Source: Rhodoplanes sp963712435
GTDB taxonomy: Bacteria > Pseudomonadota > Alphaproteobacteria > Rhizobiales > Xanthobacteraceae
Length of the DNA stretch: 64,000 nt
Assembly: GCA_963712435.1 (NCBI GenBank)
Contig: CAVQIB010000013.1
Coordinates: 496,001 to 560,000, forward strand
Direction of reading: 5' to 3'
Of the stretch, positions 35,403-44,430 are shown piece after piece. The notes beneath the pieces are model-generated. The model was not told the origin of the DNA. It saw only the letters and a program-made list of their open reading frames with translations, and searched no databases. Each line of letters starts with the position of its first letter. Position 1 is the stretch's first letter. The translations under genes and the position numbers were made by a program.

Positions 35403-37289
35403 ATGGCGGACGACCGATATCGTCGCACAGCCGCGAACCCGACGCCTCCGGCCGCCGGCGCCAAGCGCGCCGCAACCGCGGCGGCGCGACAGCCCGGACC
35501 CGATCCGCTGGTCGAACTCGCACGGCTGATCGGACAGAACGAAGTTCCGGCCCAGGATCCGCACCAGGTCGTGCGGCGACGCGAAGGTCCGGGAGCCGCG
35601 GCGCAGCGCCCCTTGCAACGGCCGCCCGCGCCGTCGCAGCCGTCGCCCTCCGTGCAGCGGCAACCGGCTCCCCCCACGCAGCAGCCGCCCGAGCCCGTGC
35701 AGCGTCGCCCGGCCGCGCCATCGCAGCCGCGGGTCGAACCTGCCATGCAGAGCCGCCCGGCCGCGCCGTCGCAGCCGCGGGTCGAACCTGCCATGCAGAG
35801 CCGCCCGGCCGCGCCGTCGCAGCCGCGGGTCGAACCTGCCGTGCAGCGCCGCCAGCCCGCGCCGTCGCAGCCGCCGCCCGAGCCGGTGCAGCGCCGCCAA
35901 GCCATGCCCGCGCCGCCGGCGCCCGACGACCGTGACGCCGAGCGCGGCGCGCAATTCGAGCGACATCCCGACCAGCGCTATGACGGTTACACCGAGCCGA
36001 AGCCGGCCGCCTCTCCCCAGGGTCGCGGCCAGGCCGGCGGAGCTCATGCGTGGAAGGGCGCGCCGCCCGACCTGAGCGACCCCTACAGCACGGATGCCGG
36101 CTGGCGGCCGCCGCCGCGGCCGAAGGAGCGCAGGGCGCAGCCCGATAATGCCGCCGCCTATCGTCCCGGCTATGGGGGAGAGCCAAAGGGCCCCGCGGAG
36201 CGGACGCCCCCGCGCGTTTTCGACCCTGCGCCGCCGGTTGCCGGCGAAAGCCGGCGTCCCCAGGCCTCGGCGGCCGGTCATCAGGCGCGCTACGAGCCGG
36301 CCGGCTATGAGCCGCCCGTCGAAAAGGCGTATGCGCAGGCCGAAACCTCCGAGGACGCGCGTGCGGTTGCGGCCGAGCCAGGGCCACAGCCCGACCGCTA
36401 CGATGAATATGACGCCTACGGCTATGGCGGGAGCGATTACGAAGAGGGCATCGAACCGCGCAGCCGCAAGCTGTGGGTCGTCGCGGCGATCCTTGCCCTC
36501 GCGGTGGTCGGCACGGCGGGCGCGTACAGCTACCGCGCGATGCTCGGCGGAGAAACGCAGGAGACCGCGACGCCGGTGATCCGCGCCGACCAGTCGCCGA
36601 AGAAGATCGCCTCCGTGGCGCAGCCGAACGGCGACAAGCAGATTCAGGAGCGCGTGGGAGATCGCAGCGCGGGCGAGCGGGTGGTTTCGCGCGAAGAGCA
36701 GCCTTTGGCGATCAAGGATCCGAACGCACGCGCGCTCGTTCCCGAGCCGCCGCCGGCGGCGAGCGTTCCGGTGACGACCGAGCTGGGCGGTGCTCAGCCG
36801 CCTGGCTTGCCGACCGGGACCGTCGGCGAGCCCAAGAAGGTGAGGACGGTGACGATCCGGCCCGAAGGCGGGCCGCCCGAGCCGGCGCCCGCGCCGAATG
36901 CGCCGCCGCGCGCGACCACGCCCGCAGCGCCGGCCCGCGCCGCGCGTCCGCCGGCGCCCGCTTCGCCCGGCGAGCCGCAACAGGCCGCCCCGGCGCGGTC
37001 GCAGACGGCGCTCGCCGCGCCGCCGCCGCGGCCGAGCGCAGGAAACTACGTCGTCCAGCTTTCGGCGCAGAAGAGCGAGGGGGACGCGCAGGCCTCGTTC
37101 CGCGCGATGCAGGCGAAATATCCGTCCGTGCTGGGCGGCCGGCAGGCGATCATTCGCCGCAAGGAGCAAGCCGGCAAGGGCGTCTATTTCGGCGCGCAGG
37201 TCGGGCCATTCGCCGCGCGCGAGGAGGCGGTCCAGCTGTGCGAGAGCCTCAAATCGGCGGGCGGAAGCTGCTTCGTCGAGCGGAACTGA
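35403..37289 (+). CDS. SPOR-domain membrane protein with long proline-rich region
   Basis: A 628-residue protein. Residues 1-355 are a cytoplasmic, Pro/Gln/Arg-rich disordered region including three copies of a 16-residue repeat. One membrane helix follows (LWVVAAILALAVVGTAGAY, about 357-375), then a second Pro/Ala-rich stretch. A C-terminal SPOR domain (about 548-628; NYVVQLSAQKSEGDAQASF, GVYFGAQVGPFAAREEA, GGSCFVERN) closes the protein. SPOR domains bind denuded septal peptidoglycan, so this should act in late cell division or the envelope. ATG 35403 gives MADDRYRRTAANP. It sits downstream of argS, as commonly in this order. Confidence 0.9.
   Translation: MADDRYRRTAANPTPPAAGAKRAATAAARQPGPDPLVELARLIGQNEVPAQDPHQVVRRREGPGAAAQRPLQRPPAPSQPSPSVQRQPAPPTQQPPEPVQRRPAAPSQPRVEPAMQSRPAAPSQPRVEPAMQSRPAAPSQPRVEPAVQRRQPAPSQPPPEPVQRRQAMPAPPAPDDRDAERGAQFERHPDQRYDGYTEPKPAASPQGRGQAGGAHAWKGAPPDLSDPYSTDAGWRPPPRPKERRAQPDNAAAYRPGYGGEPKGPAERTPPRVFDPAPPVAGESRRPQASAAGHQARYEPAGYEPPVEKAYAQAETSEDARAVAAEPGPQPDRYDEYDAYGYGGSDYEEGIEPRSRKLWVVAAILALAVVGTAGAYSYRAMLGGETQETATPVIRADQSPKKIASVAQPNGDKQIQERVGDRSAGERVVSREEQPLAIKDPNARALVPEPPPAASVPVTTELGGAQPPGLPTGTVGEPKKVRTVTIRPEGGPPEPAPAPNAPPRATTPAAPARAARPPAPASPGEPQQAAPARSQTALAAPPPRPSAGNYVVQLSAQKSEGDAQASFRAMQAKYPSVLGGRQAIIRRKEQAGKGVYFGAQVGPFAAREEAVQLCESLKSAGGSCFVERN
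35706..35849 (+). repeat. Three 48-bp tandem repeats in the SPOR protein gene
   Basis: Units at 35706-35753, 35754-35801 and 35802-35849 encode RPAAPSQPRVEPAMQS twice and a third copy ending AVQR. Copies one and two differ by a single base, so the array arose recently. The repeat is in frame and lies in the disordered N-terminal region. Confidence 0.9.
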
Positions 37290-37358
37290 GCCAGGCGACA
37301 AGCCATTCATCGAACGGCGGCGGTGCGGCCATGCCCGCACGCGCGGCGACGCTTTGCG

Positions 37359-38414
37359 TCAGCGCAGGCCCGCATTGATCTTGTCGAGCGCTTCCGCGCC
37401 CGGACACAGATCCTGCTCGGAGAGTGAATTCAGCGGGGCCGCGACCGTATCGAGATGGTCGTGCAGGTCTTCCGGCGCCCGGTCGAGGTAGAGCAGCCCG
37501 GTGACGATCTGGCCGCGCGCGGCGTGAATCTGCAGGAAGTTCATCGCCGCGAGCCGGTCATGCACGTCGTAATCGGCGTCGAGCTTGCGCAGCGCGATGA
37601 TCGACCCGTCGTGCTGCTCGACGAGTTCGACCGCGCCCGGCGCGTAGCTCACCGTGATCGGATCGCGCGACGACACGAAGTCGAGCCGGTTCACCGCCTC
37701 GTTGTGCGCGCGCACATAGTCGAAGCTCTTGGTGGAGCCGGGATGATTGTTGAAGGCGACGCAGGGGCTGATCACGTCGATGAACGCCGCGCCTTCGTGC
37801 TCGATCGCCGCCTTGACGAGCGGCACGAGCTGCTCCTTGTCGCCGGAAAACGAGCGCGCGACGAAGGTCGCGCCGAGTTGCAGCGCCACCGCGACGAGAT
37901 CGATCGGGCTGTCGCTGTTGATGTTGCCGCGCTTCGATTTCGAGCCGCGGTCGGCTGTGGCGGAGAACTGCCCTTTGGTGAGCCCGTACACGCCGTTGTT
38001 CTCGACGATATAGACCATGCGCACGGCGCGGCGGATCGCATGGGCGAACTGGCCGAAGCCGATCGAGGCGGAATCGCCGTCGCCGGAGACGCCGAGATAG
38101 ATCAGCTCGCGATTGGCGAGATTCGCGCCGGTCAGCACCGAAGGCATGCGCCCGTGCACCGAGTTGAAGCCGTGCGAATTGCCGAGGAAGTAAGTCGGGG
38201 TCTTCGATGAGCAGCCGATGCCGGAGAGCTTGGCGACACGGTGCGGCTCGATCGCGAGCTCGAAGCACGCCTCGATGATCGCCGACGAGATCGAGTTGTG
38301 GCCGCAGCCCGCGCACAAGGTCGAGATCGAACCTTCGTAGTCGCGCCGTGTGTAGCCGAGCGCGTTTTTCGGCAGGGCAGGGTGGTGGAACTTGGGCTTG
38401 GCGAGGTAGGTCAT
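37359..38414 (-). CDS. korB: 2-oxoacid:ferredoxin oxidoreductase beta subunit
   Basis: A 351-residue thiamine-diphosphate-binding subunit. It has STLCAGCGHNSISSAIIEA with the Cys pair, VSGDGDSASIGFGQFAHAIRR for Mg/TPP binding, and NNGVYGLTKGQFSATADRG. With the alpha-gamma subunit it oxidatively decarboxylates a 2-oxoacid, most likely 2-oxoglutarate, to the acyl-CoA while reducing ferredoxin. The motif TKGQFSATADRGSK resembles 2-oxoglutarate enzymes more than pyruvate ones, but this is inference. The alpha gene is 1.4 kb upstream, separated by an acyltransferase gene on the same strand. Confidence 0.9.
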   Translation of the reverse strand: MTYLAKPKFHHPALPKNALGYTRRDYEGSISTLCAGCGHNSISSAIIEACFELAIEPHRVAKLSGIGCSSKTPTYFLGNSHGFNSVHGRMPSVLTGANLANRELIYLGVSGDGDSASIGFGQFAHAIRRAVRMVYIVENNGVYGLTKGQFSATADRGSKSKRGNINSDSPIDLVAVALQLGATFVARSFSGDKEQLVPLVKAAIEHEGAAFIDVISPCVAFNNHPGSTKSFDYVRAHNEAVNRLDFVSSRDPITVSYAPGAVELVEQHDGSIIALRKLDADYDVHDRLAAMNFLQIHAARGQIVTGLLYLDRAPEDLHDHLDTVAAPLNSLSEQDLCPGAEALDKINAGLR

Positions 38415-38483
38415 GCCGTCCTCTCATGTCCGCCGATACGGCGACCCGTGCGGCGACGATCGCTCATTGCGTTCCCGCCCGAG

Positions 38484-39544
38484 CTAGGCGGCCGCTTGCG
38501 CGAGCTTGCGCGGTTTCAGCAGCCCGCGGAGATAGCGCGTCATCGGCCGCTCGAACACGAAGTAGATCACCGTTCCGAGCGCGATCGCGCCGGCCAGCGC
38601 GAGGCCGAGATAGAGCCATGGCGCGCTCGCGAAATCGAGCGGCGTCGCACGCGACAGGAACCGGACGGCGCGAATGGGAGCGGAATGCAGCAGGTAGATC
38701 GCGTATGAGGCGTCGCCGATGGTGGCGAGCGAACGCCAGACCGGGCCCTCCAGGGAGAAGTCGCCGAACGTCGCGCCGGCGACCACGAGGGTTGCGGAAA
38801 AGCCAGCCAACAGCACGTGCGGCGGGGCGTCGACCGCGGAGTAGCGGAACAGATAGAGCGACGCGCAGCCGGCGACGATGAGCGCGACGGCGAGCGGCTT
38901 CGCCAGCCGCAGTCCCTCCCGATAGACGAGGCCGATCAGCATCCCGTAGATGAACTGCAGGACGAGCGGACTTGTCCAGAAGGCGAGCACGGTCGATGTC
39001 GGCGCCAGCAGCTTGCCGAGGATGACGGCGGCAACGAGCGCGCCCGACGTCAAGGCGACGGCCACCCGCCGCGGCGCGAACACCGCGAGGGCGAACACCG
39101 AATAGAACAGCATCTCGTAATTCGAGCGTCCACCCATGACCGACGATCGGCATGGCCGCTCCGTCGGCATTGAGCATGGGGATGAACAGGAAGGACGCCG
39201 CGATGAAATCGAGCCCGTAGGCTCCGATCGAATCCGGGAAAGGCCAGGGACATCGCGGCATAGGCCGCCGTCACCAGCCAGTAGAACGGGACGATGCGAA
39301 CCAGCCGGTGGAGCATGAAGGTCTTCGGTCCATCGGGCCGTCCGAACATCGGCTCCGAGGTGTAGACCATGATGAAGCCGGAAATGACGAAAAACAGGTC
39401 CACCGCGAACCAGCCGACGAAGTGCAGATCGGGCAGCGCGTCCGGCGCGCCGGCCATCTTGGACAGCCAGGACTGCGCATGCGCCAGCACGACCGCGCTC
39501 GCCGCGACCGCGCGCAGGATTTGCACCGAAACAATCGTTCGCAT
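38484..39544 (-). CDS. Acyltransferase 3 family membrane protein (two frameshifts)
   Basis: About 352 residues after removing one extra base near 39237 and one at about 39123; the junctions then read SLAFPDSIGAYGLDF and WTLNYEMLFYSVF. The N-terminal VSVQILRAVAASAVVLAHA, WFAVDLFFVISGFIM with the catalytic-type histidine region, and about ten hydrophobic segments are typical of integral membrane O-acyltransferases (OafA/NodX type). These acetylate or acylate surface polysaccharides and lipids. ATG 39544 chosen; TTG at 39550 is possible. It is placed between korA and korB on the same strand, which is odd for its function. Confidence 0.87.
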
Positions 39545-39680
39545 CAGCAATCCAGCACATGGCAGTGCTCGCCGAACGCCGGGCGCAGACTGCGCGGCAA
39601 GTCAGGCCGGTGACGCTTAAGCTTTGCAATTATCGGGGAATCGATCCAGCGCGTCCGCACCGGCGTCTGCCGTTCTTCCG

Positions 39681-39780
39681 CCTCATCCTGAGGAGGCCGC
39701 GTCGCGGCCGTCTCGAAGGATGGCGGGCATGAGCGTCCTTCGGGACGCGCCCTGCGGGCGCTCCTCAGGACGAGGGCGAC
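39681..39780. repeat. CCTCATCCTGAGGAG-type intergenic repeat
   Basis: CCTCATCCTGAGGAGGCCGCG, TCTCGAAGGATGGCGGGCATGAG, and GCGCTCCTCAGGACGAGG form a nested inverted repeat of about 100 bp in the 268-bp gap between the korA end and the acyltransferase start. Elements with this core are widespread in Bradyrhizobium-like chromosomes. Confidence 0.7.
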
Positions 39781-39812
39781 AGGATAGGCCCGCTCTGTCC
39801 GCTTTGCTTCCA

Positions 39813-41660
39813 TCACGCCCCCAGTCTACGGAATGGCATGATCTTGCGCGCGTCGAGCCGGTCGGCGATGGCGCTCGCGATGAAACGCGCGGTGATCGGC
39901 ATGCCGTCATAGTGCAGCACCGGAACAAGCCGCGCCGGTTCGAGGTCCCCCTCCGTCACCAGCAGCGTGCGCAACTGCGCGTCGCGGTTCTGCTCGACCA
40001 CGAAGACGATGTCGTGCTCGGCGACGAAATCGATCACGTCGTGATGGAACGGGAAGGCGCGCACGCGCAGCCGGTCGAGCCGGTGGCCGCTCGCCTCCAG
40101 CAAGGCGATCGCCTCGTCCATCGCCGGCGTGGTCGAGCCGTAGTAGACCACCCCGTACCGGGTCGGGGTCGCGCAGTCGCAGCGGACCGGACGCGGCACG
40201 AGGCCCTTCGCCGTTTCGAACTTCTTGAGCAGGCGCTCCATGTTCTCGACATAGGGGCCGCCCTCCTCGGTGTAGCGCGCGCTGCGGTCGCGCGAGGTGC
40301 CGCGGGTCATGAACGAACCCTTGGTCGGGTGCGTGCCCGGATAGGAGCGGAAGGGAATGCCGTCGCCGTCGACATCGTCATAGCGGAAGAAGCTCCTGCC
40401 CGCCTCGATGTCCGCCGCCGTGATCACCTTGCCCCGGTCGTATCGGCGCGCCTCGTCCCAGGCAAGCGGTTTGCACAGATGGCGGTTCATGCCGAGATCG
40501 AGATCGAGCATGACGAAGATCGGGGTCTGCAGCCGGTCGGCAAGGTCGAAGGCCTGCGCGCTCAGCTCGAAGGTCTCGCTCGGGTCGGCGGGGAACAGCA
40601 GCACGTTTTTGGTGTCGCCATGCGAGGCATAGGCGCAGGCGAGCACGTCGGACTGCTGCGTGCGGGTCGGCATTCCGGTCGAGGGGCCGCCGCGCTGCAC
40701 GTCGAAAATCACCGCGGGGATTTCGGCGAAATAGGCGAGTCCGAAGAACTCCTGCATCAAGGAAACACCGGGGCCGGAGGTGGCGGTGAACGCGCGCGCG
40801 CCGTTCCAGGCCGCGCCGATCACGATGCCGATCGAAGCAAGCTCGTCCTCGGCCTGGATGATCGCGTATCGGTTCTTGCCGGTCGCGGGATCGACGCGGA
40901 ACCGCTTGCAGTACCGGTTGAAGGCTTCGGCGAGCGAGGTCGACGGCGTGAGCGGATACCAGGCGCACACCGTTGCGCCGCCATAGACCGCGCCGAGCCC
41001 GGCCGCGGCATTGCCGTCGATGAAGATGCGATCGCCGACGGCGTCCGCGTGCCGGAGGCGCACGCCGAGCGGGCAGGGCGCGTTCGCGAGCGTCCAGTCG
41101 CGGCCGAGCCGCACCGCATGGGTGTTCGGCTCGATCAGCTTCTCCTTGCCGCGGAACTGCTCGCTGATGAGCAAATCGACCACCGCGACGTCGAGGCCGA
41201 TGAGCGCGCACAGCGCCCCGAGATAGACCATGTTCTTGAACAATTGGCGCGCGCGCGGCTCGTCATATTCGCGGTGGCAGATCGCGGTGAGCGGAACGCC
41301 GACCACCGTGATGTCGTCGCGGAATCGGTTCGCCGGGATCGGCCGCGTCGAGTCGTACAGGAGATAGCCGCCGGGCTCGATCGCGGCGACGTCCTTCTCC
41401 CAGGTCTGCGGGTTCATCGCCACCATGAGATCGACGCCGCCGCGGGCGCCGAGATGGCCCGCCTCCGAGATGCGTACCTCGAACCAGGTGGGTAGGCCCT
41501 GGATGTTGGAGGGAAAGATATTGCGGGCGGCGACCGGCACGCCCATGCGCAGCACCGCGCGCGCAAACATCTCGTTCGCGCTCGCCGAACCGGAGCCGTT
41601 CACATTGGCGAAACGGACGACGAAATCGTTTACGCTGCTGATCGGGCTGGTTGCTGGCAT
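39813..41660 (-). CDS. korA: 2-oxoacid:ferredoxin oxidoreductase alpha subunit (gamma-alpha fusion)
   Basis: A 615-residue subunit. Residues ~1-210 form the gamma domain (NGSGSASANEMFARAVLRMG, RNIFPSNIQGLPTWFEVRIS). The remainder is the alpha (pyrimidine/C-terminal) part with AWYPLTPSTSLAEAFNRY, ATSGPGVSLMQEFFGLAYFA and VQRGGPSTGMPTRTQQSD, which shape the 2-oxoacid site. The fused gamma-alpha form pairs with a separate beta subunit (korB). ATG 41660 overlaps the FAD/Fe-S oxidoreductase gene end by 31 bp, so the two are probably translated from one message and may form one complex. Confidence 0.92.
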   Translation of the reverse strand: MPATSPISSVNDFVVRFANVNGSGSASANEMFARAVLRMGVPVAARNIFPSNIQGLPTWFEVRISEAGHLGARGGVDLMVAMNPQTWEKDVAAIEPGGYLLYDSTRPIPANRFRDDITVVGVPLTAICHREYDEPRARQLFKNMVYLGALCALIGLDVAVVDLLISEQFRGKEKLIEPNTHAVRLGRDWTLANAPCPLGVRLRHADAVGDRIFIDGNAAAGLGAVYGGATVCAWYPLTPSTSLAEAFNRYCKRFRVDPATGKNRYAIIQAEDELASIGIVIGAAWNGARAFTATSGPGVSLMQEFFGLAYFAEIPAVIFDVQRGGPSTGMPTRTQQSDVLACAYASHGDTKNVLLFPADPSETFELSAQAFDLADRLQTPIFVMLDLDLGMNRHLCKPLAWDEARRYDRGKVITAADIEAGRSFFRYDDVDGDGIPFRSYPGTHPTKGSFMTRGTSRDRSARYTEEGGPYVENMERLLKKFETAKGLVPRPVRCDCATPTRYGVVYYGSTTPAMDEAIALLEASGHRLDRLRVRAFPFHHDVIDFVAEHDIVFVVEQNRDAQLRTLLVTEGDLEPARLVPVLHYDGMPITARFIASAIADRLDARKIMPFRRLGA

Positions 41661-43432
41661 GGCGATCCCGCGTGGGTCATGTCGATCAGGTATTTCCTCA
41701 TGTCCCAGGCCCCGGTCGGGCAGCGCTCGGCGCACAGTCCGCAATGCAGGCAGACATCCTCGTCCTTGGCCATGATGCGGCCGGTCTTGAGCGCGTCGGA
41801 GACATAGAGGTCTTGGGAGAGATTGTTGGCGGGCGCCTTGAGCCGCCCGCGCAGGTCCGCTTCCTCCCCGTTCGCGGTGAAGGTGATGCAATCCATCGGG
41901 CAGATGTCGACGCAGGCGTCGCATTCGATGCATAGCGACGTCGTGAACACCGTCTGCACGTCGCAATTCAGGCAGCGGCGCGCCTCCGCGAGCGCGAGGG
42001 TGACGTCGTATCCGAGCTCGACCTCGGCCTTGATGTCGGCAAGCGCCACGACCTTGTCGCGCAACGGCACGCGATAGCGCCGGTCGGGCGTGATCTCGTT
42101 ATCGTAGCTCCACTCGTGGATGCCCATTTTCTGGCTGATCACCTCGACCGCCGGCAGCGGCCGCTCGTTCACGTCCTCGCCCTGGCAGAACCGGTCGATC
42201 GAGACCGCCGCTTCGTGGCCGTGCGCGACCGCCCAGATGATGTTTTTCGGGCCGAAGGCGGCGTCGCCGCCGAAGAAAACCTTGGGATGGGTCGAGCCCA
42301 TCGTGCGGGGATCGACCCTCGGCATGCCGCTTCTGTCAAACTCCACGCCGATGTCGCGCTCGATCCACGGGAAGGCGTTTTCCTGACCGACCGCGATCAG
42401 CACATCGTCGCACGGGAAATGCTGGTCCGGCTCGTCCGACGGGGCGAGCCTGCGCCGGCCTTCGGCGTCGTATTCGGCCTTGACCTGCTCGAACACGATG
42501 CCGGTGAGCCGGCCGTTCGCATGGGTGAATTCCTTCGGCACGAGATAATTGAAGATCGGGATGCCCTCGTGCATCGCGTCTTCCTTCTCCCATGGCGAGG
42601 CCTTCATGTCCTCGAAGCCGGAGCGGACGACCACCTTCACGTCCTCGCCGCCGAGGCGGCGCGAGGAGCGGCAGCAATCCATCGCCGTGTTGCCGCCGCC
42701 GAGCACGATCACGCGCTTGCCGATCCGGGTCGTGTGGCCGAAGGAGACGCTCGCGAGCCAGTCGATTCCGATATGGACATGGCCGGCCGCCTCCGCGCGG
42801 CCGGGAATGTCGAGATCGCGTCCGCGCGGCGCGCCGCAGCCGACGAAAACGGCGTCATAGCCTTCGGCGAGCAGCGCTTTCAGGCTGTCGATCCGGCGCC
42901 CGCCCACGAACTCGACCCCGAGGTCGAGCACGTAGCCGCACTCCTCGTCGATCACCGATGTCGGCAGGCGGAATTTCGGAATTTGCGTGCGCATCATGCC
43001 CCCGGCCTGGGGATCCTGGTCGAACATGACGCACGAATAGCCGAGCGGCGCGAGATCGCGCGCAACCGTCAACGAGGCGGGGCCCGCGCCGACCAGCGCG
43101 ACGCGCTTGCCGTTCCGGCGCGCGGCCGGCCGCGGAAGGCGCGCGCGGATGTCCTCCTTGTAGTCGGCGGCGACGCGCTTCAAGCGGCAGATCGCGACCG
43201 GCTCGTTCTCCACGCGCCCGCGCCGACACGCCGGTTCGCACGGGCGGTCGCAAGTGCGGCCAAGAATGCCGGGGAAGACATTCGATCGCCAATTCACCAG
43301 ATAGGCGTCGCCGTAACGGCCGGCGGCGATCAGGCGGATATATTCGGGGACGGGCGTGTGCGCGGGGCAGGCCCACTGACAGTCGACGACTTTGTGGAAA
43401 TAGTCCGGGTCCGAGATGTTGGTCGGGTTCAT
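41630..43432 (-). CDS. GltD-like NAD(P)/FAD oxidoreductase with C-terminal 2x[4Fe-4S] ferredoxin domain
   Basis: A 600-residue flavoprotein. The N-terminal cysteine cluster (DCQWACPAHTPVP, then GRTCDRPCEPACRRG) resembles the Fe-S domain of glutamate synthase small subunit and dihydropyrimidine dehydrogenase. Two Rossmann motifs follow: VALVGAGPASLTVA for FAD and VIVLGGGNTAMDCC for NAD(P)H, then FFGGDAAFG. The C-terminal third has two ferredoxin boxes, CIECDACVDICPMDC and CLHCGLCAERCPTGA. It overlaps korA, suggesting it passes electrons between the Kor ferredoxin level and NAD(P)(H). The direction cannot be told from sequence. Confidence 0.9.
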   Translation of the reverse strand: MNPTNISDPDYFHKVVDCQWACPAHTPVPEYIRLIAAGRYGDAYLVNWRSNVFPGILGRTCDRPCEPACRRGRVENEPVAICRLKRVAADYKEDIRARLPRPAARRNGKRVALVGAGPASLTVARDLAPLGYSCVMFDQDPQAGGMMRTQIPKFRLPTSVIDEECGYVLDLGVEFVGGRRIDSLKALLAEGYDAVFVGCGAPRGRDLDIPGRAEAAGHVHIGIDWLASVSFGHTTRIGKRVIVLGGGNTAMDCCRSSRRLGGEDVKVVVRSGFEDMKASPWEKEDAMHEGIPIFNYLVPKEFTHANGRLTGIVFEQVKAEYDAEGRRRLAPSDEPDQHFPCDDVLIAVGQENAFPWIERDIGVEFDRSGMPRVDPRTMGSTHPKVFFGGDAAFGPKNIIWAVAHGHEAAVSIDRFCQGEDVNERPLPAVEVISQKMGIHEWSYDNEITPDRRYRVPLRDKVVALADIKAEVELGYDVTLALAEARRCLNCDVQTVFTTSLCIECDACVDICPMDCITFTANGEEADLRGRLKAPANNLSQDLYVSDALKTGRIMAKDEDVCLHCGLCAERCPTGAWDMRKYLIDMTHAGSPCQQPARSAA

Positions 43433-43671
43433 TTCAGGCCTTTACGACCGCACCACAGCGCGGGCGTAATGATCATGTAGGATTTGTGATAGCGACGTCA
43501 GCCTGATGCCAGCGCAATCCGGTCAATTTTTGGCGACGGCGCGGCGGGGCAGCCAAAAAGACCCGGTATTCTGCTGCACTGCGAACGGCTTGTACGGCGC
43601 ACCTCAACCGTCCTTTCACAGGCAGGTCGGCTGATCAGCCAACCAGATTCACACCTCCGCTTCAGTAAAGA

Positions 43672-43701
43672 GGAACCTTCTCCCCGACGGGAGAAGGTTC
43701 C
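43672..43701. terminator. Hairpin downstream of glycine-rich protein gene
   Basis: A perfect 13-bp stem, GGAACCTTCTCCC with GGGAGAAGGTTCC and a CGAC loop, lies 11 bp after the stop of the minus-strand glycine-rich gene. On that strand it is followed by CTCTTTAC, weakly T-rich. It would separate this gene from the downstream oxidoreductase/kor operon. Confidence 0.75.
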
Positions 43702-43712
43702 GATCGAACAGG

Positions 43713-44207
43713 TCAGCAGTAGTTGACCCAGCGCCACGTACCGCCCCACCACACCTGGCGCAAGCAGCCGGGAGAGGAGGCGTACCCGTAATAGCCCGGA
43801 TAGGCGTACCCGCCGCCGTATCCGCCGTAGCCTCCGTAGCCTCCGTAGCCTCCGTAGCCTCCGTAGCCTCCGTAGCCTCCGTAGCCATATCCCCATCCCG
43901 AGGTCGCTGCGAGGCCGACGCCAACGCCAAGCGCCGCCGCCCCGAGAGCGAGCCCCGGCCGCCAGCCGCCGCCATAGCCGCGCCAGCCGCCGCCATATCC
44001 ACGCCAGCCGGCATATCCGCCACGCCAGCCTCCGCCCCAGCCGCCGCCACGCCAGCCTCCGCCCCAGCCGCCGCCGCGCCAGCCGCCGCCGCCGCCCCAG
44101 GCGGCGCCACGCAAGCCGCGCTGAGCGTAGGACGGGGTGGCGGTCAGGGTGAGCCCGATGAGCCCGGCCGCTGCGACCGCCAATACTGCCGTACCTGTTG
44201 CTCTCAT
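43713..44207 (-). CDS. Secreted glycine/tyrosine/tryptophan-rich repeat protein
   Basis: A 164-residue protein with a signal peptide (residues 1-29, cleavage after SYA). Residues ~30-80 are WRGGGWGG/WRGYGGG repeats. A short hydrophobic stretch (LALGAAALGVGVGLA) follows, then a GGYGGYGGYG array. The C-terminus (SSPGCLRQVWWGGTWRWVNYC) has two cysteines and no repeats. Similar Gly-rich proteins are common in Hyphomicrobiales; the function is unknown, perhaps surface or matrix. A terminator-like hairpin follows directly. A tandem 9-bp array within it is listed separately. Confidence 0.8.
   Translation of the reverse strand: MRATGTAVLAVAAAGLIGLTLTATPSYAQRGLRGAAWGGGGGWRGGGWGGGWRGGGWGGGWRGGYAGWRGYGGGWRGYGGGWRPGLALGAAALGVGVGLAATSGWGYGYGGYGGYGGYGGYGGYGGYGGYGGGYAYPGYYGYASSPGCLRQVWWGGTWRWVNYC
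43825..43887. repeat. Seven 9-bp tandem units coding GYG
   Basis: Seven back-to-back copies of CCGTAGCCT (the last ends in A) encode the GGYGGYGGYG run of the minus-strand glycine-rich protein. The identity is so high that length variation between strains by slippage is likely; each unit keeps the reading frame. Confidence 0.92.
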
Positions 44208-44430
44208 TTGCTACTCCTATGTGAAGGTCTCCGAACAGCCCGCGCGGGATGTCGGGAGTAAAAAGCCGCCGCTCAAGGCTCCTAAACCAGGCTAATCCGT
44301 GCAGGCGAGCGGAAGGGCCGACCAGGGGGGCGGCACGGACGCCCTTGGTCAGGAACGTGCGGTGTGCTGAATTGTTTCTTGTCTCGCCGCCCACGTCAGG
44401 AGTTCCGCGCCGCGTCGGCGCATCACACGC

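Noticed and set aside
43825..43887. Possible CRISPR-like short repeat array
   Set aside because: Units are 9 bp with no spacers and code for GYG in a secreted protein; no cas genes are present.
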